Positions 30,801 through 38,900 of a stretch of 56,647 nt of DNA are shown here, piece after piece. The DNA lies in assembly GCA_945884695.1 (NCBI GenBank), contig CAMCYO010000004.1, forward strand, positions 1-56,647, given 5' to 3'. Numbering within the stretch: position 1 is the stretch's first letter; every line of letters starts with the position of its first letter. This DNA is from Streptomyces griseus (GTDB lineage Bacteria; Actinomycetota; Actinomycetes; Nanopelagicales; Nanopelagicaceae). Made by a program: the position numbers and the translations under genes. The notes beneath the pieces are model-generated. The model ran no database searches. It was not told where the DNA came from and saw nothing but the letters and a program-made list of their open reading frames with translations.

Positions 30801-31300
30801 ACCGCTTCTTTATAAGATCCCATGCGTAATCGAGTTTGCACTTCGCCACCGGGGCAACCTGTTGTTGCAATTATTCCTTTACCGTACTTTGCTAAAAGTT
30901 CGCGATCCATCCGAGGTTTGTAGTAATAGCCCTCAAGGGAGGCCAAAGATGAAAGCCTGAAGAGGTTGGCTAATCCTTCATTATTTTCTGCAAGCAGCGT
31001 CATATGTGTATATGCACCACCTCCGGAAACATCATCATCTCCGCCCTGCGCCCATTTAACTCTGTGCTTATCAAATCGAGATTCTGGTGCGACATAGGCT
31101 TCGATGCCAATGATTGGTTTAACGCCGGCTTTTTTTGCTTGCTTATAGAATTCAAAAGCACCAAAAACATTTCCATGGTCGGTCATGGCAATTGCTGGCA
31201 TTTCTTGCCTAGCAACTTCGGCGACTAAATCTCCAACGCGCGCGGCACCATCGAGCATCGAATACTCGGTATGTACATGTAAATGCGCAAAAGAGGCCAC
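27809..31300 (-). CDS. dnaE: DNA polymerase III alpha subunit (replicative)
   Basis: Chromosome replicase catalytic subunit, 1163 residues. The PHP domain opens with [20 protein letters not shown]. The palm domain holds [17 protein letters not shown] and the catalytic aspartates in [34 protein letters not shown] marks the fingers end (quoted in part for identification), and an OB fold ([15 protein letters not shown]) lies near residue 1000. It is the DnaE1 type, distinct from the error-prone DnaE2 at the right edge. It follows rluD-like by 18 bases. Confidence 0.97.
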   Translation of the reverse strand: [1163 protein letters not shown]

Positions 31301-31318
31301 GGCTGGTGAGACTAGTCC

Positions 31319-32260
31319 TTATGGGAGTACTGCGGAGTTAAGCAACGCCAAGGCCTGAACTAAGTCATCTGGGTAAGGTGTTTGCAGCTCTAATAGGTCA
31401 CCGGTGATGGGATGTTTGAATCGCAACTCAAGTGCATGCAACCAAGGGCGTGAAATCTCTAATCTCAAAGCCAGCGTTGGATCGGCGCCATATGTCATAT
31501 CCCCTACTAAGGGATGGCGAAGTGCGGAGAAATGGACGCGGATTTGATGAGTTCGGCCTGTTTCTAATTCTACTTTCACTAGAGATACGCCTCGGTAGTA
31601 CTCAATGACCTCATAGTGAGTGATGCTCATTTTTCCATCGGCTACTACGGCAAATCTATAATCTTCTTTTGGATGGCGATCGATGGGTGCATCGATTGTT
31701 CCAGTCGCTGGATCCATATGGCCTTGAACAAGTGCATGGTAGACCTTTTCAACTTCTCTATTTCGAAAGGCATCCTTAAGCACCGTGTATGCGCGGTCAG
31801 TTTTAGCAACAATCATGAGCCCTGAAGTACCAACATCTAGGCGATGAACTATTCCTGCGCGCTCGGGTGCACCACTTGTAGAGATTGAATACCCTGCTGC
31901 CGAAAGTGCTCCGATAACTGTCGGACCCGTCCATCCCGGACTTGGGTGGGCGGCACATCCAACTGGTTTATCAATAACAACAATGGCATCGTCATCATAA
32001 ATAATTGAAAGTCCAGCCAGAGGAGTTGCTGGAACTGCCTCTTGAATCGTTGTATCGGGCATCAAGATTTCAATAGATTGCCCACCGAGAACACGATCTG
32101 ATTTCGACATGGGTGTTCCATCACTTTGGATTTCGCCATTTTCTAGCAGGCGCACTACTGCAGTTCTGGATAAACCAAGGACTCGAGTAAGCGCACTATC
32201 AACGCGCTCTCCTTCTACTCCTTCTGGCACTACTAAAGTTCTTAATTCACGCGCCATCAT
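31319..32260 (-). CDS. RluA-family 23S rRNA pseudouridine synthase (RluD-like)
   Basis: Converts specific uridines of large-subunit rRNA to pseudouridine. 313 residues: an N-terminal S4 RNA-binding domain (VDSALTRVLGLSRTAVVRLLENGEI) and the catalytic domain with the essential aspartate in HRLDVGTSGLMIVAKT. ETGRTHQIRVHF and HPLVGDMTYG are further RluA-family motifs. I start at the ATG pair (32260/32257) that overlaps the lspA stop, with AAAGAGAG just upstream; an ATG six codons earlier is possible. The coupling to lspA is conserved in many bacteria. Confidence 0.93.
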   Translation of the reverse strand: MMARELRTLVVPEGVEGERVDSALTRVLGLSRTAVVRLLENGEIQSDGTPMSKSDRVLGGQSIEILMPDTTIQEAVPATPLAGLSIIYDDDAIVVIDKPVGCAAHPSPGWTGPTVIGALSAAGYSISTSGAPERAGIVHRLDVGTSGLMIVAKTDRAYTVLKDAFRNREVEKVYHALVQGHMDPATGTIDAPIDRHPKEDYRFAVVADGKMSITHYEVIEYYRGVSLVKVELETGRTHQIRVHFSALRHPLVGDMTYGADPTLALRLEISRPWLHALELRFKHPITGDLLELQTPYPDDLVQALALLNSAVLP

Positions 32261-32768
32261 GGCTCTCTTTATCGTCATCTTTCATGGTGGGTGGCGCGGT
32301 AGGGGAAATATTCTTAAAAGAAAGAACTACTGCAAGCACCGCAGCAATAACAATAGCCGAGTCTGCAAGATTAAATATCGGCCACATTGGTAGCTGGATC
32401 CAGTCAATAACTTCACCTTTTAGTGGGGTACCACGAAAAATTCGATCAGTGAGGTTGCCAAGAGTTCCGCCTAAGACAAGCCCTAAAGTTACTGCCCACC
32501 AAGGAGATTTCACTCGCCCCATAAAAAAAATGATGACAGCCACAACAATCAAAGCAAAAGATGTAAGGAAAACGGTACCGCCAGGTGCGAAGTTAAATGC
32601 CGCGCCAGAGTTTCGGGTGAGGTTGAGTTGCAAGAATGTACCTAGAATCTTTGTTGAACTCTTGCCTTCATAGTAGTAAAGGACGAGAGTTTTACTCAAC
32701 AGATCAAGTAGCCAGATAATCCACGCAGTGATTGCAACTCTGCGGAGAATGGGCCGAGAGGCGCCCAA
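32247..32768 (-). CDS. lspA: Lipoprotein signal peptidase (signal peptidase II)
   Basis: Cleaves the signal peptide from diacylglyceryl-modified prolipoproteins. Four membrane helices; the catalytic aspartates are in GTLGNLTDRIFRG and FNLADSAIV, and NLTRNSGAAF is the third conserved block. With TTG at 32768, two bases after the upstream stop, the protein has 173 residues, the usual size. An in-frame ATG at 32807 would add 13 residues and overlap the upstream gene; it lacks a ribosome binding site. AGGAAGA lies 12 bases before the TTG. The start is uncertain, the identity is not. Confidence 0.9.
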   Translation of the reverse strand: MGASRPILRRVAITAWIIWLLDLLSKTLVLYYYEGKSSTKILGTFLQLNLTRNSGAAFNFAPGGTVFLTSFALIVVAVIIFFMGRVKSPWWAVTLGLVLGGTLGNLTDRIFRGTPLKGEVIDWIQLPMWPIFNLADSAIVIAAVLAVVLSFKNISPTAPPTMKDDDKESHDGA

Positions 32769-32770
32769 AA

Positions 32771-33532
32771 TTAGCGCCGTTCTTCCTTCTGTTTGCAGAT
32801 CATGCATAGGGTCGCGCGAGGAAAAACTTGCAGGCGCGCCTTGCCTATGGACTTTCCACATTCTTCACACTGCCCATAGTTCTTCTGATCAATACGTTCG
32901 AGAGCGCGCTCAGTTTGCAAGACCATATCGCGTGCATTAATAACAAGTGACATCTCATGTTCGCGTTCGAAAGTTTTAGTTCCTGCATCTGCTTGGTCGT
33001 CGCCAGCGCCTTCACCGGACTCATGAATAAGCTCATCCATTTCGCGCTCGACTTCAGCTAATTCAGATTTGAGGCGGGATAAATCTTTGGCGATATCAAT
33101 TCGGATGATTTTAAGTTCGGCCGAACTCCAAGGTGCTTCGTTTACTGAAACAACGACAGGTTTAGGAGCGACTTTAATTGGCTTCAGCGGTACGCCCTTT
33201 TTCAGCGCCTTTGATGGACGAGGTGGTGGTGGCATAACCAAGCGACGCTCTTCTATAACAGCAGGTGTTGAGACCGGAGCAAGGGCTGCCTTTGTTGGAA
33301 ATGGTCGGCTAGCAGATTTCTTCTCGGCTACTTTCTTTACAGGTTTTTTAGCAACTTTTTTAGCAACTTTTTTAACAACCTTTTTAGCTACTTTTTTAAC
33401 AGCTTTCTTGAGAGCCTTCTTAGCAATTTTTTTAGCAGGTTTACTCGCTGTTGATTTCTTTCCGGCCTTCTTCACCGGCCTCTTTTTCCCAGCGCTCTTG
33501 GAGGCTGGTTTCTTCTTATTTTTCGTAGCCAC
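32771..33532 (-). CDS. TraR/DksA-type zinc-finger protein with histone H1-like N-terminal tail
   Basis: 253 residues in three parts. Residues 4-72 are almost only lysine, alanine and valine, with nine or so KKxx tetrads from about 34 on, like the basic tails of histone H1 and mycobacterial HupB. Residues 130-215 predict a helical hairpin (SELAEVEREMDELIHE) as in DksA. The C-terminus is a C4 zinc finger, CEECGKS...CMICKQ (cysteines about 222, 225, 243, 246). DksA-family proteins enter the RNA polymerase secondary channel; the tail should bind DNA or RNA. The GTG at 33532 with AGGGTG upstream was chosen because the longer open frame would run into ileS. Confidence 0.85.
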   Translation of the reverse strand: MATKNKKKPASKSAGKKRPVKKAGKKSTASKPAKKIAKKALKKAVKKVAKKVVKKVAKKVAKKPVKKVAEKKSASRPFPTKAALAPVSTPAVIEERRLVMPPPPRPSKALKKGVPLKPIKVAPKPVVVSVNEAPWSSAELKIIRIDIAKDLSRLKSELAEVEREMDELIHESGEGAGDDQADAGTKTFEREHEMSLVINARDMVLQTERALERIDQKNYGQCEECGKSIGKARLQVFPRATLCMICKQKEERR

Positions 33533-33585
33533 GGCGCGCACCCTATGCCGATATTGAGGGAAATGCCACTCCCGCCACGATGGAA

Positions 33586-33591
33586 TAGAGT
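33586..33591 (+). promoter_or_regulatory. -10 box of ileS (leaderless)
   Basis: TAGAGT ends six bases before the ileS ATG, the same hexamer and nearly the same spacing as at the thioesterase gene (1243-1248). No Shine-Dalgarno sequence is present. The start of transcription would coincide with the ATG. Confidence 0.5.
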
Positions 33592-33597
33592 TCGCTA

Positions 33598-36500
33598 ATG
33601 AGCAACTACCGCGCCCTTCCGGCACAAGTGGATTTGCCCGCGATAGAGCGCTCCATTTTAGATTTCTGGCGCACTCACTCGATTTTCGAACGCTCCCTTG
33701 AAGCCCGCAGCGGTTCAAAACCATGGACATTTTATGAAGGCCCTCCGACAGCAAATGGGGCGCCCGGAACTCACCATATTGAAGCTCGTGTATTTAAAGA
33801 TGTATTTCCAAGATTTCATACGATGAAGGGCAAATACGTTTCGCGCAAAGCCGGATGGGATTGCCATGGCTTGCCAGTAGAAATTGCAGTTGAAAAAGAG
33901 TTGGGATTTGCAGGAAAAGGTGACATCGAAAAATTTGGTATAGCGCAATTTAATGAAAAGTGTAAAGAATCTGTACAAAGACATGTCGGCGCATTTACAA
34001 CAATGACCGATCGAATGGGGTTTTGGGTCGATTTCGATCAAGCCTATTGGACGATGTCACCTGAATATGTTGAAAGCGTCTGGTGGAGTTTGCAACAAAT
34101 CTGGAATAAGGGACTCCTCGTTCAAGATCATCGCGTTGCGCCATATTGTCCCCGATGTGGCACAGGTCTTTCCGACCACGAATTGGCACAAGGTTATGAA
34201 AGCCTTACCGATCCATCGGTCTATGTTCGTTTTCCGATCACATCTGGTCCGCTCGCTCAATTGGGTGCGAGTTTTCTTGTATGGACTACAACTCCCTGGA
34301 CTCTTGTCTCCAATACAGCAATTGCGTTGAACCCAAAAGTAAGGTATCTCGTAGTCGAAGAAACGACACCGGATGGAACCGAAGTTTTGGTCATTGCAGA
34401 GGCACTTGTCGGAGTGTTAAAAGGTGAAGTCAAGATTTTAAAGAAAATGCAAGGTAGAGAATTTGAACGCACAACGTATAAGCCTGCTCTTACGCTAGTT
34501 GACATCCCTGATGCGTACTTTGCTGTGCTGGCAGAGTACGTGACAATCGAGGACGGTACGGGGCTAGTACACCAATCTCCAGCTTTTGGAGCCGATGATC
34601 TCCAAGTCTGTAGAAGTTATGGACTCCCAGTTGTTAACCCAATCCGTGCCGACGGAACTTTCTTACCCGAGATTGATCTCATTGGTGGGTTATTTTTCAA
34701 AGAAGCAGACAAGATTTTGGTTAAGCAACTGCGCGCAAGTGGTGCGCTCTACAAACATCTTCCATATGAGCATCAATACCCTCACTGTTGGCGATGCCAC
34801 ACTCCCTTAATGTATTACGCACAACCATCGTGGTATATCCGAACAACTGCTATTAAAGATGAGCTCATTCGCGAAAATGAAAAGACTAATTGGCATCCTG
34901 AAACGATAAAAACCGGACGCTACGGGGATTGGCTAAAAAATAATATTGATTGGGCTCTTTCTCGAAATCGTTACTGGGGAACACCACTGCCCATATGGCG
35001 ATGCGAAAATAAACACGATATTTGCGTTGGGTCGCTTAAGGAACTAGGCACACTGGCAGGTACCGAGCTTTCCAATCTCGATCCACATAGGCCTTTCGTT
35101 GATGATATTTCATGGCCATGTGCGCAATGTGGCTCGGCAATGCTCCGCGTTAATGAGGTAATCGATTGTTGGTATGACTCTGGCGCAATGCCTTTTGCGC
35201 AGTGGGGCTACCCTCATAAGCAGGGTTCAGTTGAAAAATTCAAAGCCGCATATCCTGCTGATTTTATTTGCGAAGCAATCGATCAGACTCGTGGATGGTT
35301 TTACACGCTGATGACAATTGGAACACTAGTCTTTGATGAAAGCTCATACAAAGACGTCCTTTGTCTTGGTCACATCCTGGATAAAGATGGACGAAAAATG
35401 AGCAAGCATTTGGGAAACACTATTGAGCCTATTGCTCTCATGGACGAACATGGAGCAGATGCCGTTCGTTGGTTTATGTTGGCAGCAGGATCGCCATGGG
35501 CTGCACGTCGAGTCGGTCATGAAGTTATCAATGATGTAGTCCGAAAGACACTGCTCACTTATTGGAATACCGTCTCCTTCTTAGCACTTTATGCGAAAGC
35601 TGCTGATTTTGATATTTCGACTGCTCCCCCACTATCTGAACGACCTCTGATGGACCGTTGGATTAATTCCGACCTCAACGTTCTCATAAGCGAAGTGGAT
35701 GAATCCCTGAATGAATTCGACACTCAAAGGGCGGGCAAAGCTCTGACAACATTTATCGATGACTTATCTAATTGGTATGTGCGACGCTCCCGTCGTCGCT
35801 TCTGGGATGGCGATCCCAGCGCACTAGCCACATTGCACGAGTCATTGCGAACACTCACACTTTTACTAGCCCCCATGGTTCCCTTTATTTCTGAACATGT
35901 ATGGCAAGAACTTATCTGCCCAGTTGAGCCACATGCGCCTGCTTCAGTGCATCTAGCTGATTTTCCCATCGCACAAAATTCCGCAATAGATCTGGCACTT
36001 TCTGCACACGTTGCACAAACGCGACGAATAGTTGAATTGGGTCGAGCAGCACGCGCAGAATCTGGTGTAAAAGTTCGCCAGCCCCTCCAGCGTGCATTGA
36101 TTGCAGCATCTGGCTGGGCGCAACTGCCTCCTGAAATGAAGGAACAAATTGCTGAAGAGCTCAATGTTTTGCAACTTGAGGACATTGCAGGAGCAGATGG
36201 CGATTTAGTGGATATCAGCATTAAGGCCAACTTCAAATCACTTGGTGCTAAATATGGTGCAAAAGTTCAAGAGATTGCCCAAGCAATTGCATCGGCTCCT
36301 CCAGCTCAACTCGTTCATACTCTTCGCGCAAATAGAGTTAGTGTGATTACCTCAGGTTCCCAGTCGTGGGATATCGATATCGATGATTTGATTATCACCG
36401 AAGTTCCAAAGACCGGCTGGACTGTTGCAAGCCACGAAGCCGAAAGTGTGGCCATTGACCTAGCCCTCTCTCCAGCCTTGATTGCTAAAGGAAATATTCG

Positions 36501-36723
36501 GGAAGCAGTGAGATTCCTTCAAGAGAAGAGAAAAACTGATGGGTTTGAGATTAGTGATCGCATCAGTGTGACATGGAATTCACATGAGCAAATTGCGCAG
36601 GCAATTGTTGCAGGGACAAATGAGATTTCTACTGAAGTTCTTGCAATTTCAATGCGACGTGATGAGAAAATTCCTCATGGAGATAATGAGCTGGGCTTCA
36701 ACGCACATATTTCTAAAATCTAA
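33598..36723 (+). CDS. ileS: Isoleucyl-tRNA synthetase, long (eukaryote-like) type
   Basis: Charges tRNA-Ile; 1041 residues. The class I signature is in PPTANGAPGTHHIEAR (HIGH equivalent, about residues 46-60) and the KMSKS loop is GRKMSKHLGN. WTTTPWTLVSNTA marks the editing domain. Zinc-type cysteine pairs occur in CPRCGTG, CWRCHTP and CAQCGS. The length and HH form of the HIGH motif fit the type 2 enzymes that actinobacteria share with eukaryotes, a class often insensitive to mupirocin; that property is inference. It is on the plus strand, against the flow of its neighbours, and has a leaderless-type start. Confidence 0.96.
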   Translation: MSNYRALPAQVDLPAIERSILDFWRTHSIFERSLEARSGSKPWTFYEGPPTANGAPGTHHIEARVFKDVFPRFHTMKGKYVSRKAGWDCHGLPVEIAVEKELGFAGKGDIEKFGIAQFNEKCKESVQRHVGAFTTMTDRMGFWVDFDQAYWTMSPEYVESVWWSLQQIWNKGLLVQDHRVAPYCPRCGTGLSDHELAQGYESLTDPSVYVRFPITSGPLAQLGASFLVWTTTPWTLVSNTAIALNPKVRYLVVEETTPDGTEVLVIAEALVGVLKGEVKILKKMQGREFERTTYKPALTLVDIPDAYFAVLAEYVTIEDGTGLVHQSPAFGADDLQVCRSYGLPVVNPIRADGTFLPEIDLIGGLFFKEADKILVKQLRASGALYKHLPYEHQYPHCWRCHTPLMYYAQPSWYIRTTAIKDELIRENEKTNWHPETIKTGRYGDWLKNNIDWALSRNRYWGTPLPIWRCENKHDICVGSLKELGTLAGTELSNLDPHRPFVDDISWPCAQCGSAMLRVNEVIDCWYDSGAMPFAQWGYPHKQGSVEKFKAAYPADFICEAIDQTRGWFYTLMTIGTLVFDESSYKDVLCLGHILDKDGRKMSKHLGNTIEPIALMDEHGADAVRWFMLAAGSPWAARRVGHEVINDVVRKTLLTYWNTVSFLALYAKAADFDISTAPPLSERPLMDRWINSDLNVLISEVDESLNEFDTQRAGKALTTFIDDLSNWYVRRSRRRFWDGDPSALATLHESLRTLTLLLAPMVPFISEHVWQELICPVEPHAPASVHLADFPIAQNSAIDLALSAHVAQTRRIVELGRAARAESGVKVRQPLQRALIAASGWAQLPPEMKEQIAEELNVLQLEDIAGADGDLVDISIKANFKSLGAKYGAKVQEIAQAIASAPPAQLVHTLRANRVSVITSGSQSWDIDIDDLIITEVPKTGWTVASHEAESVAIDLALSPALIAKGNIREAVRFLQEKRKTDGFEISDRISVTWNSHEQIAQAIVAGTNEISTEVLAISMRRDEKIPHGDNELGFNAHISKI

Positions 36724-36756
36724 GAATTATCTCATTCTGCAGGAGGGTAGGAAGAA

Positions 36757-37041
36757 TTACAGGCGCGCAGCAAGGGGTATAAGTAACTGCACTCCAAAAA
36801 ATAGCACTAGGAATGAAAGATCCAAACTCACCGAACCTAAGCGAAGCGGTGGAACAAACTTGCGAACTAAAGCAGTTGGTTTATCGGTAATGGAATAGAT
36901 CGCCTCTGCAAGGAAGAGAAAGACTCCGCGTGGTTGCCATGAACGCGCGAACATTCTAATGTAATCCAGTATCAATCTACCAAATAGTGCGAATAAAAAC
37001 ATTCGCATAATTGTTACAAGTAACTCACCAACGCCGGGCAT
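36757..37041 (-). CDS. YggT-family membrane protein
   Basis: 94 residues with two hydrophobic helices (about residues 5-25 and 65-90) and the motif SWQPRGVFLFLAEAIYSITDKP followed by RKFVPPLRLGSVSLDLSFLV, typical of the YggT/YlmG family linked to division and nucleoid placement. I chose the ATG at 37041, four bases after the sepF stop, which gives the family start MPGVGELL; a frame open further upstream runs through the end of sepF. It is the last gene of the dcw cluster; the divIVA gene expected next in many actinobacteria is not there. Confidence 0.9.
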   Translation of the reverse strand: MPGVGELLVTIMRMFLFALFGRLILDYIRMFARSWQPRGVFLFLAEAIYSITDKPTALVRKFVPPLRLGSVSLDLSFLVLFFGVQLLIPLAARL

Positions 37042-37045
37042 AGAT

Positions 37046-37510
37046 TCAGCTTTGGTTAAAAAAACTTGCCTCAGCAGCGGCTGTTTTGTCTTCGTTGCTG
37101 ACACGTATATTTGCAGGAGAAAGTAGGAATACTTTAGAAGTGACTCTTTCAATAGTTCCGTTATGTCCAAAAACTAAACCACTTGCAAAATCTACTAAAC
37201 GCTTGCGCTCAGATTCTTCCATGTCAGTTAAATTCATAATGACTGGATTTCCAAGTCTGTAATGCTCACCGATAGTGCGGGCTTCATTATAAAAACGTGG
37301 GTGCAAGGTAATGATGCGGTCGAGTACTGGCAAATCGAATTCCATCGCAGGAGCTGCAGAGAGTGTCGATGTGCGAGGTTCGCGCGTACGAATCTTTACA
37401 TCGGGAACTCTTGCTGCAGATGGACGATGTTCGACTTCTTGTGAAGAATCTAATTCAAGATCTTCCATGAGTCCAAGATAGTTCGCTACTTTTCTCAGTG
37501 CATTAGCCAT
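37046..37510 (-). CDS. sepF: Cell division protein SepF
   Basis: Membrane-bound anchor of FtsZ filaments, needed because actinobacteria lack FtsA. 154 residues: an N-terminal amphipathic helix (ANALRKVANYLGLM) that binds membrane, a variable linker to about residue 55, then the SepF core with VIMNLTDMEESERKRLVDFASGLVFG (family core, partly quoted) and VFLLSPANIRVS. It sits between yggS and yggT. Confidence 0.95.
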   Translation of the reverse strand: MANALRKVANYLGLMEDLELDSSQEVEHRPSAARVPDVKIRTREPRTSTLSAAPAMEFDLPVLDRIITLHPRFYNEARTIGEHYRLGNPVIMNLTDMEESERKRLVDFASGLVFGHNGTIERVTSKVFLLSPANIRVSNEDKTAAAEASFFNQS

Positions 37511-37519
37511 GTCGAAATT

Positions 37520-38209
37520 TTACAGGGGGCCAGTACGAACTCCCAGGATTGAGCTCCCTACACGCACATGTGTCGCGCCGTATTCGATGGCCACTTCAAA
37601 ATCATTACTCATCCCAGCCGATAGTTTTTTTGCCATGGGAAATTGTTGGCTAAATACACTATGAATTCGGGCCAATTGAGAAAAGGCGCGATGTGGATCT
37701 TGGCCTAACGGAGCCACAGCCATGAGCCCTTCTAGGGATAAGCCATCTGCGGAAAGGACCTCCTCGGCCAGTAATGGCAACATTTCATCAGATACTCCAC
37801 CTCGATGTAATTGGCCATCAAGTGCCACCTGTAGAAAAATCGAAATTTTCTTTCCTTCGGGTAGCGCTTTTTTGATATATGAAATATGGCGTGCATCATC
37901 GAGTGAGTGAATGAAATGCGCCCATGTGAGGATTTGTTTAATTTTGTTACTCTGAATTTGTCCTTGAAAATGCCATAGTCCTTGAACATCCCTGGCTTTT
38001 TCTTCCCCTTCAGCACTACGGTTTTCTCCAAAATTATCAATGCCCAAACCAGAAAGTATCTTTACATCACTTGCTGGATAAGTCTTTGTCACCACTATCA
38101 GCGCTATCTCTGCCTCGGAGCGTTGCGCATTATTTGCGGCAATGCGGATTCTTCCCTGGATTTTTGCAAGATTGCTTGAAATTTCAAGGTGGCGAGGATC
38201 TAGATCCAA
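37520..38209 (-). CDS. YggS-family pyridoxal 5'-phosphate homeostasis protein
   Basis: PLP-binding single-domain protein of 229 residues, fold type III barrel like alanine racemase. The PLP lysine is in ALIVVTKTYPASDVK (about residue 42). NFGENRSAEGEEK, WHFQGQIQSNK and the C-terminal LSAGMSNDFEVAIEYGATHVRVGS block are family marks. It buffers PLP and has no known catalytic role. It overlaps pgeF by 10 bases. Confidence 0.94.
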   Translation of the reverse strand: MDLDPRHLEISSNLAKIQGRIRIAANNAQRSEAEIALIVVTKTYPASDVKILSGLGIDNFGENRSAEGEEKARDVQGLWHFQGQIQSNKIKQILTWAHFIHSLDDARHISYIKKALPEGKKISIFLQVALDGQLHRGGVSDEMLPLLAEEVLSADGLSLEGLMAVAPLGQDPHRAFSQLARIHSVFSQQFPMAKKLSAGMSNDFEVAIEYGATHVRVGSSILGVRTGPL

Positions 38210-38895
38210 ATTACACCCGCTTGTCTACCTGTAATGCCGTCGCGTCTATACGAAAAATATTCAGGGCTCTCAGCAGTGCACTCTTTACTTAATTCGCCTT
38301 GGATTCCGAGTTCAGTCAGTACGCCAAGTAATCCAGCAGGTAGATTCAAGGCAAATTTTCCTTCTTGAGTGCGTGATTGCGTCAATGGATATGCCCCAAC
38401 AACCTGGCTATAAACATCTTCACCGACTTCATAACACACCCCACAAATCGAGGGACCAAGCTTTCCTTGAATCTGCGTTGCTCCCATTGCCTCCATGAGT
38501 TCAACAACTTTGACTGTGATTGCATTAAGCAATCCTCGCCGTCCCACATGCACGGCTGCAATAAGATCAACCTGTGCATCCCAAAGAAGTAGCGGGATGC
38601 AATCAGCAACCAGAACAGATAAACCAATTCCTGATACTTGTGTAATGAGCGCATCTGCAGTGGGTTCCATTTCAGAAATCCCGTCAACAATAAAAATGCT
38701 TGACCCATGTGTTTGATTCATGAACATTGCGCATACAGTTTCTTCTCTCAACGCAGCGCGGTTGGCAAGAACGCTATCTTTCCCATCGCCAACATGGAGA
38801 GCGAGATTAAATGCGTTGTAGGGATTTGAACTCGCACCTTTGTCAGGTAAGCCAGTACCAAGTGAAAACCTGGTGGTGAATAGGGTTGAAACCAA
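38200..38895 (-). CDS. pgeF: Laccase-domain purine nucleoside phosphorylase / peptidoglycan editing factor PgeF
   Basis: YfiH/DUF152 family, 231 residues. The zinc site is formed by the histidine of MNQTHGSSI, the cysteine of VLVADCIPLLLWD and the histidine of AAVHVGRRGLLN. SICGVCYEVGEDV is the last family block. Family members phosphorolyse purine nucleosides, and in E. coli the protein prevents misincorporation of serine in peptidoglycan precursors. Its place directly after ftsZ is standard in actinobacteria. Confidence 0.92.
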   Translation of the reverse strand: MVSTLFTTRFSLGTGLPDKGASSNPYNAFNLALHVGDGKDSVLANRAALREETVCAMFMNQTHGSSIFIVDGISEMEPTADALITQVSGIGLSVLVADCIPLLLWDAQVDLIAAVHVGRRGLLNAITVKVVELMEAMGATQIQGKLGPSICGVCYEVGEDVYSQVVGAYPLTQSRTQEGKFALNLPAGLLGVLTELGIQGELSKECTAESPEYFSYRRDGITGRQAGVIWI

Positions 38896-38900
38896 AGCTA

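Noticed and set aside
33069-33557. Plus-strand open frame of 162 codons opposite the lysine-rich tail
   Set aside because: Its composition (long runs of Phe, Leu, Ala and Thr) is simply the complement of the KKxx repeats; the minus frame has the zinc finger and a ribosome binding site.
33533-33754. Upstream extension of the TraR/DksA-like gene to an earlier start
   Set aside because: It would overlap the divergent ileS start by more than 150 bases and its sequence is the reverse complement of the conserved IleS N-terminus.
35724-36236. Minus-strand open frame of 170 codons inside ileS
   Set aside because: It is antisense to the conserved IleS C-terminal region and has no start signal or family motif.
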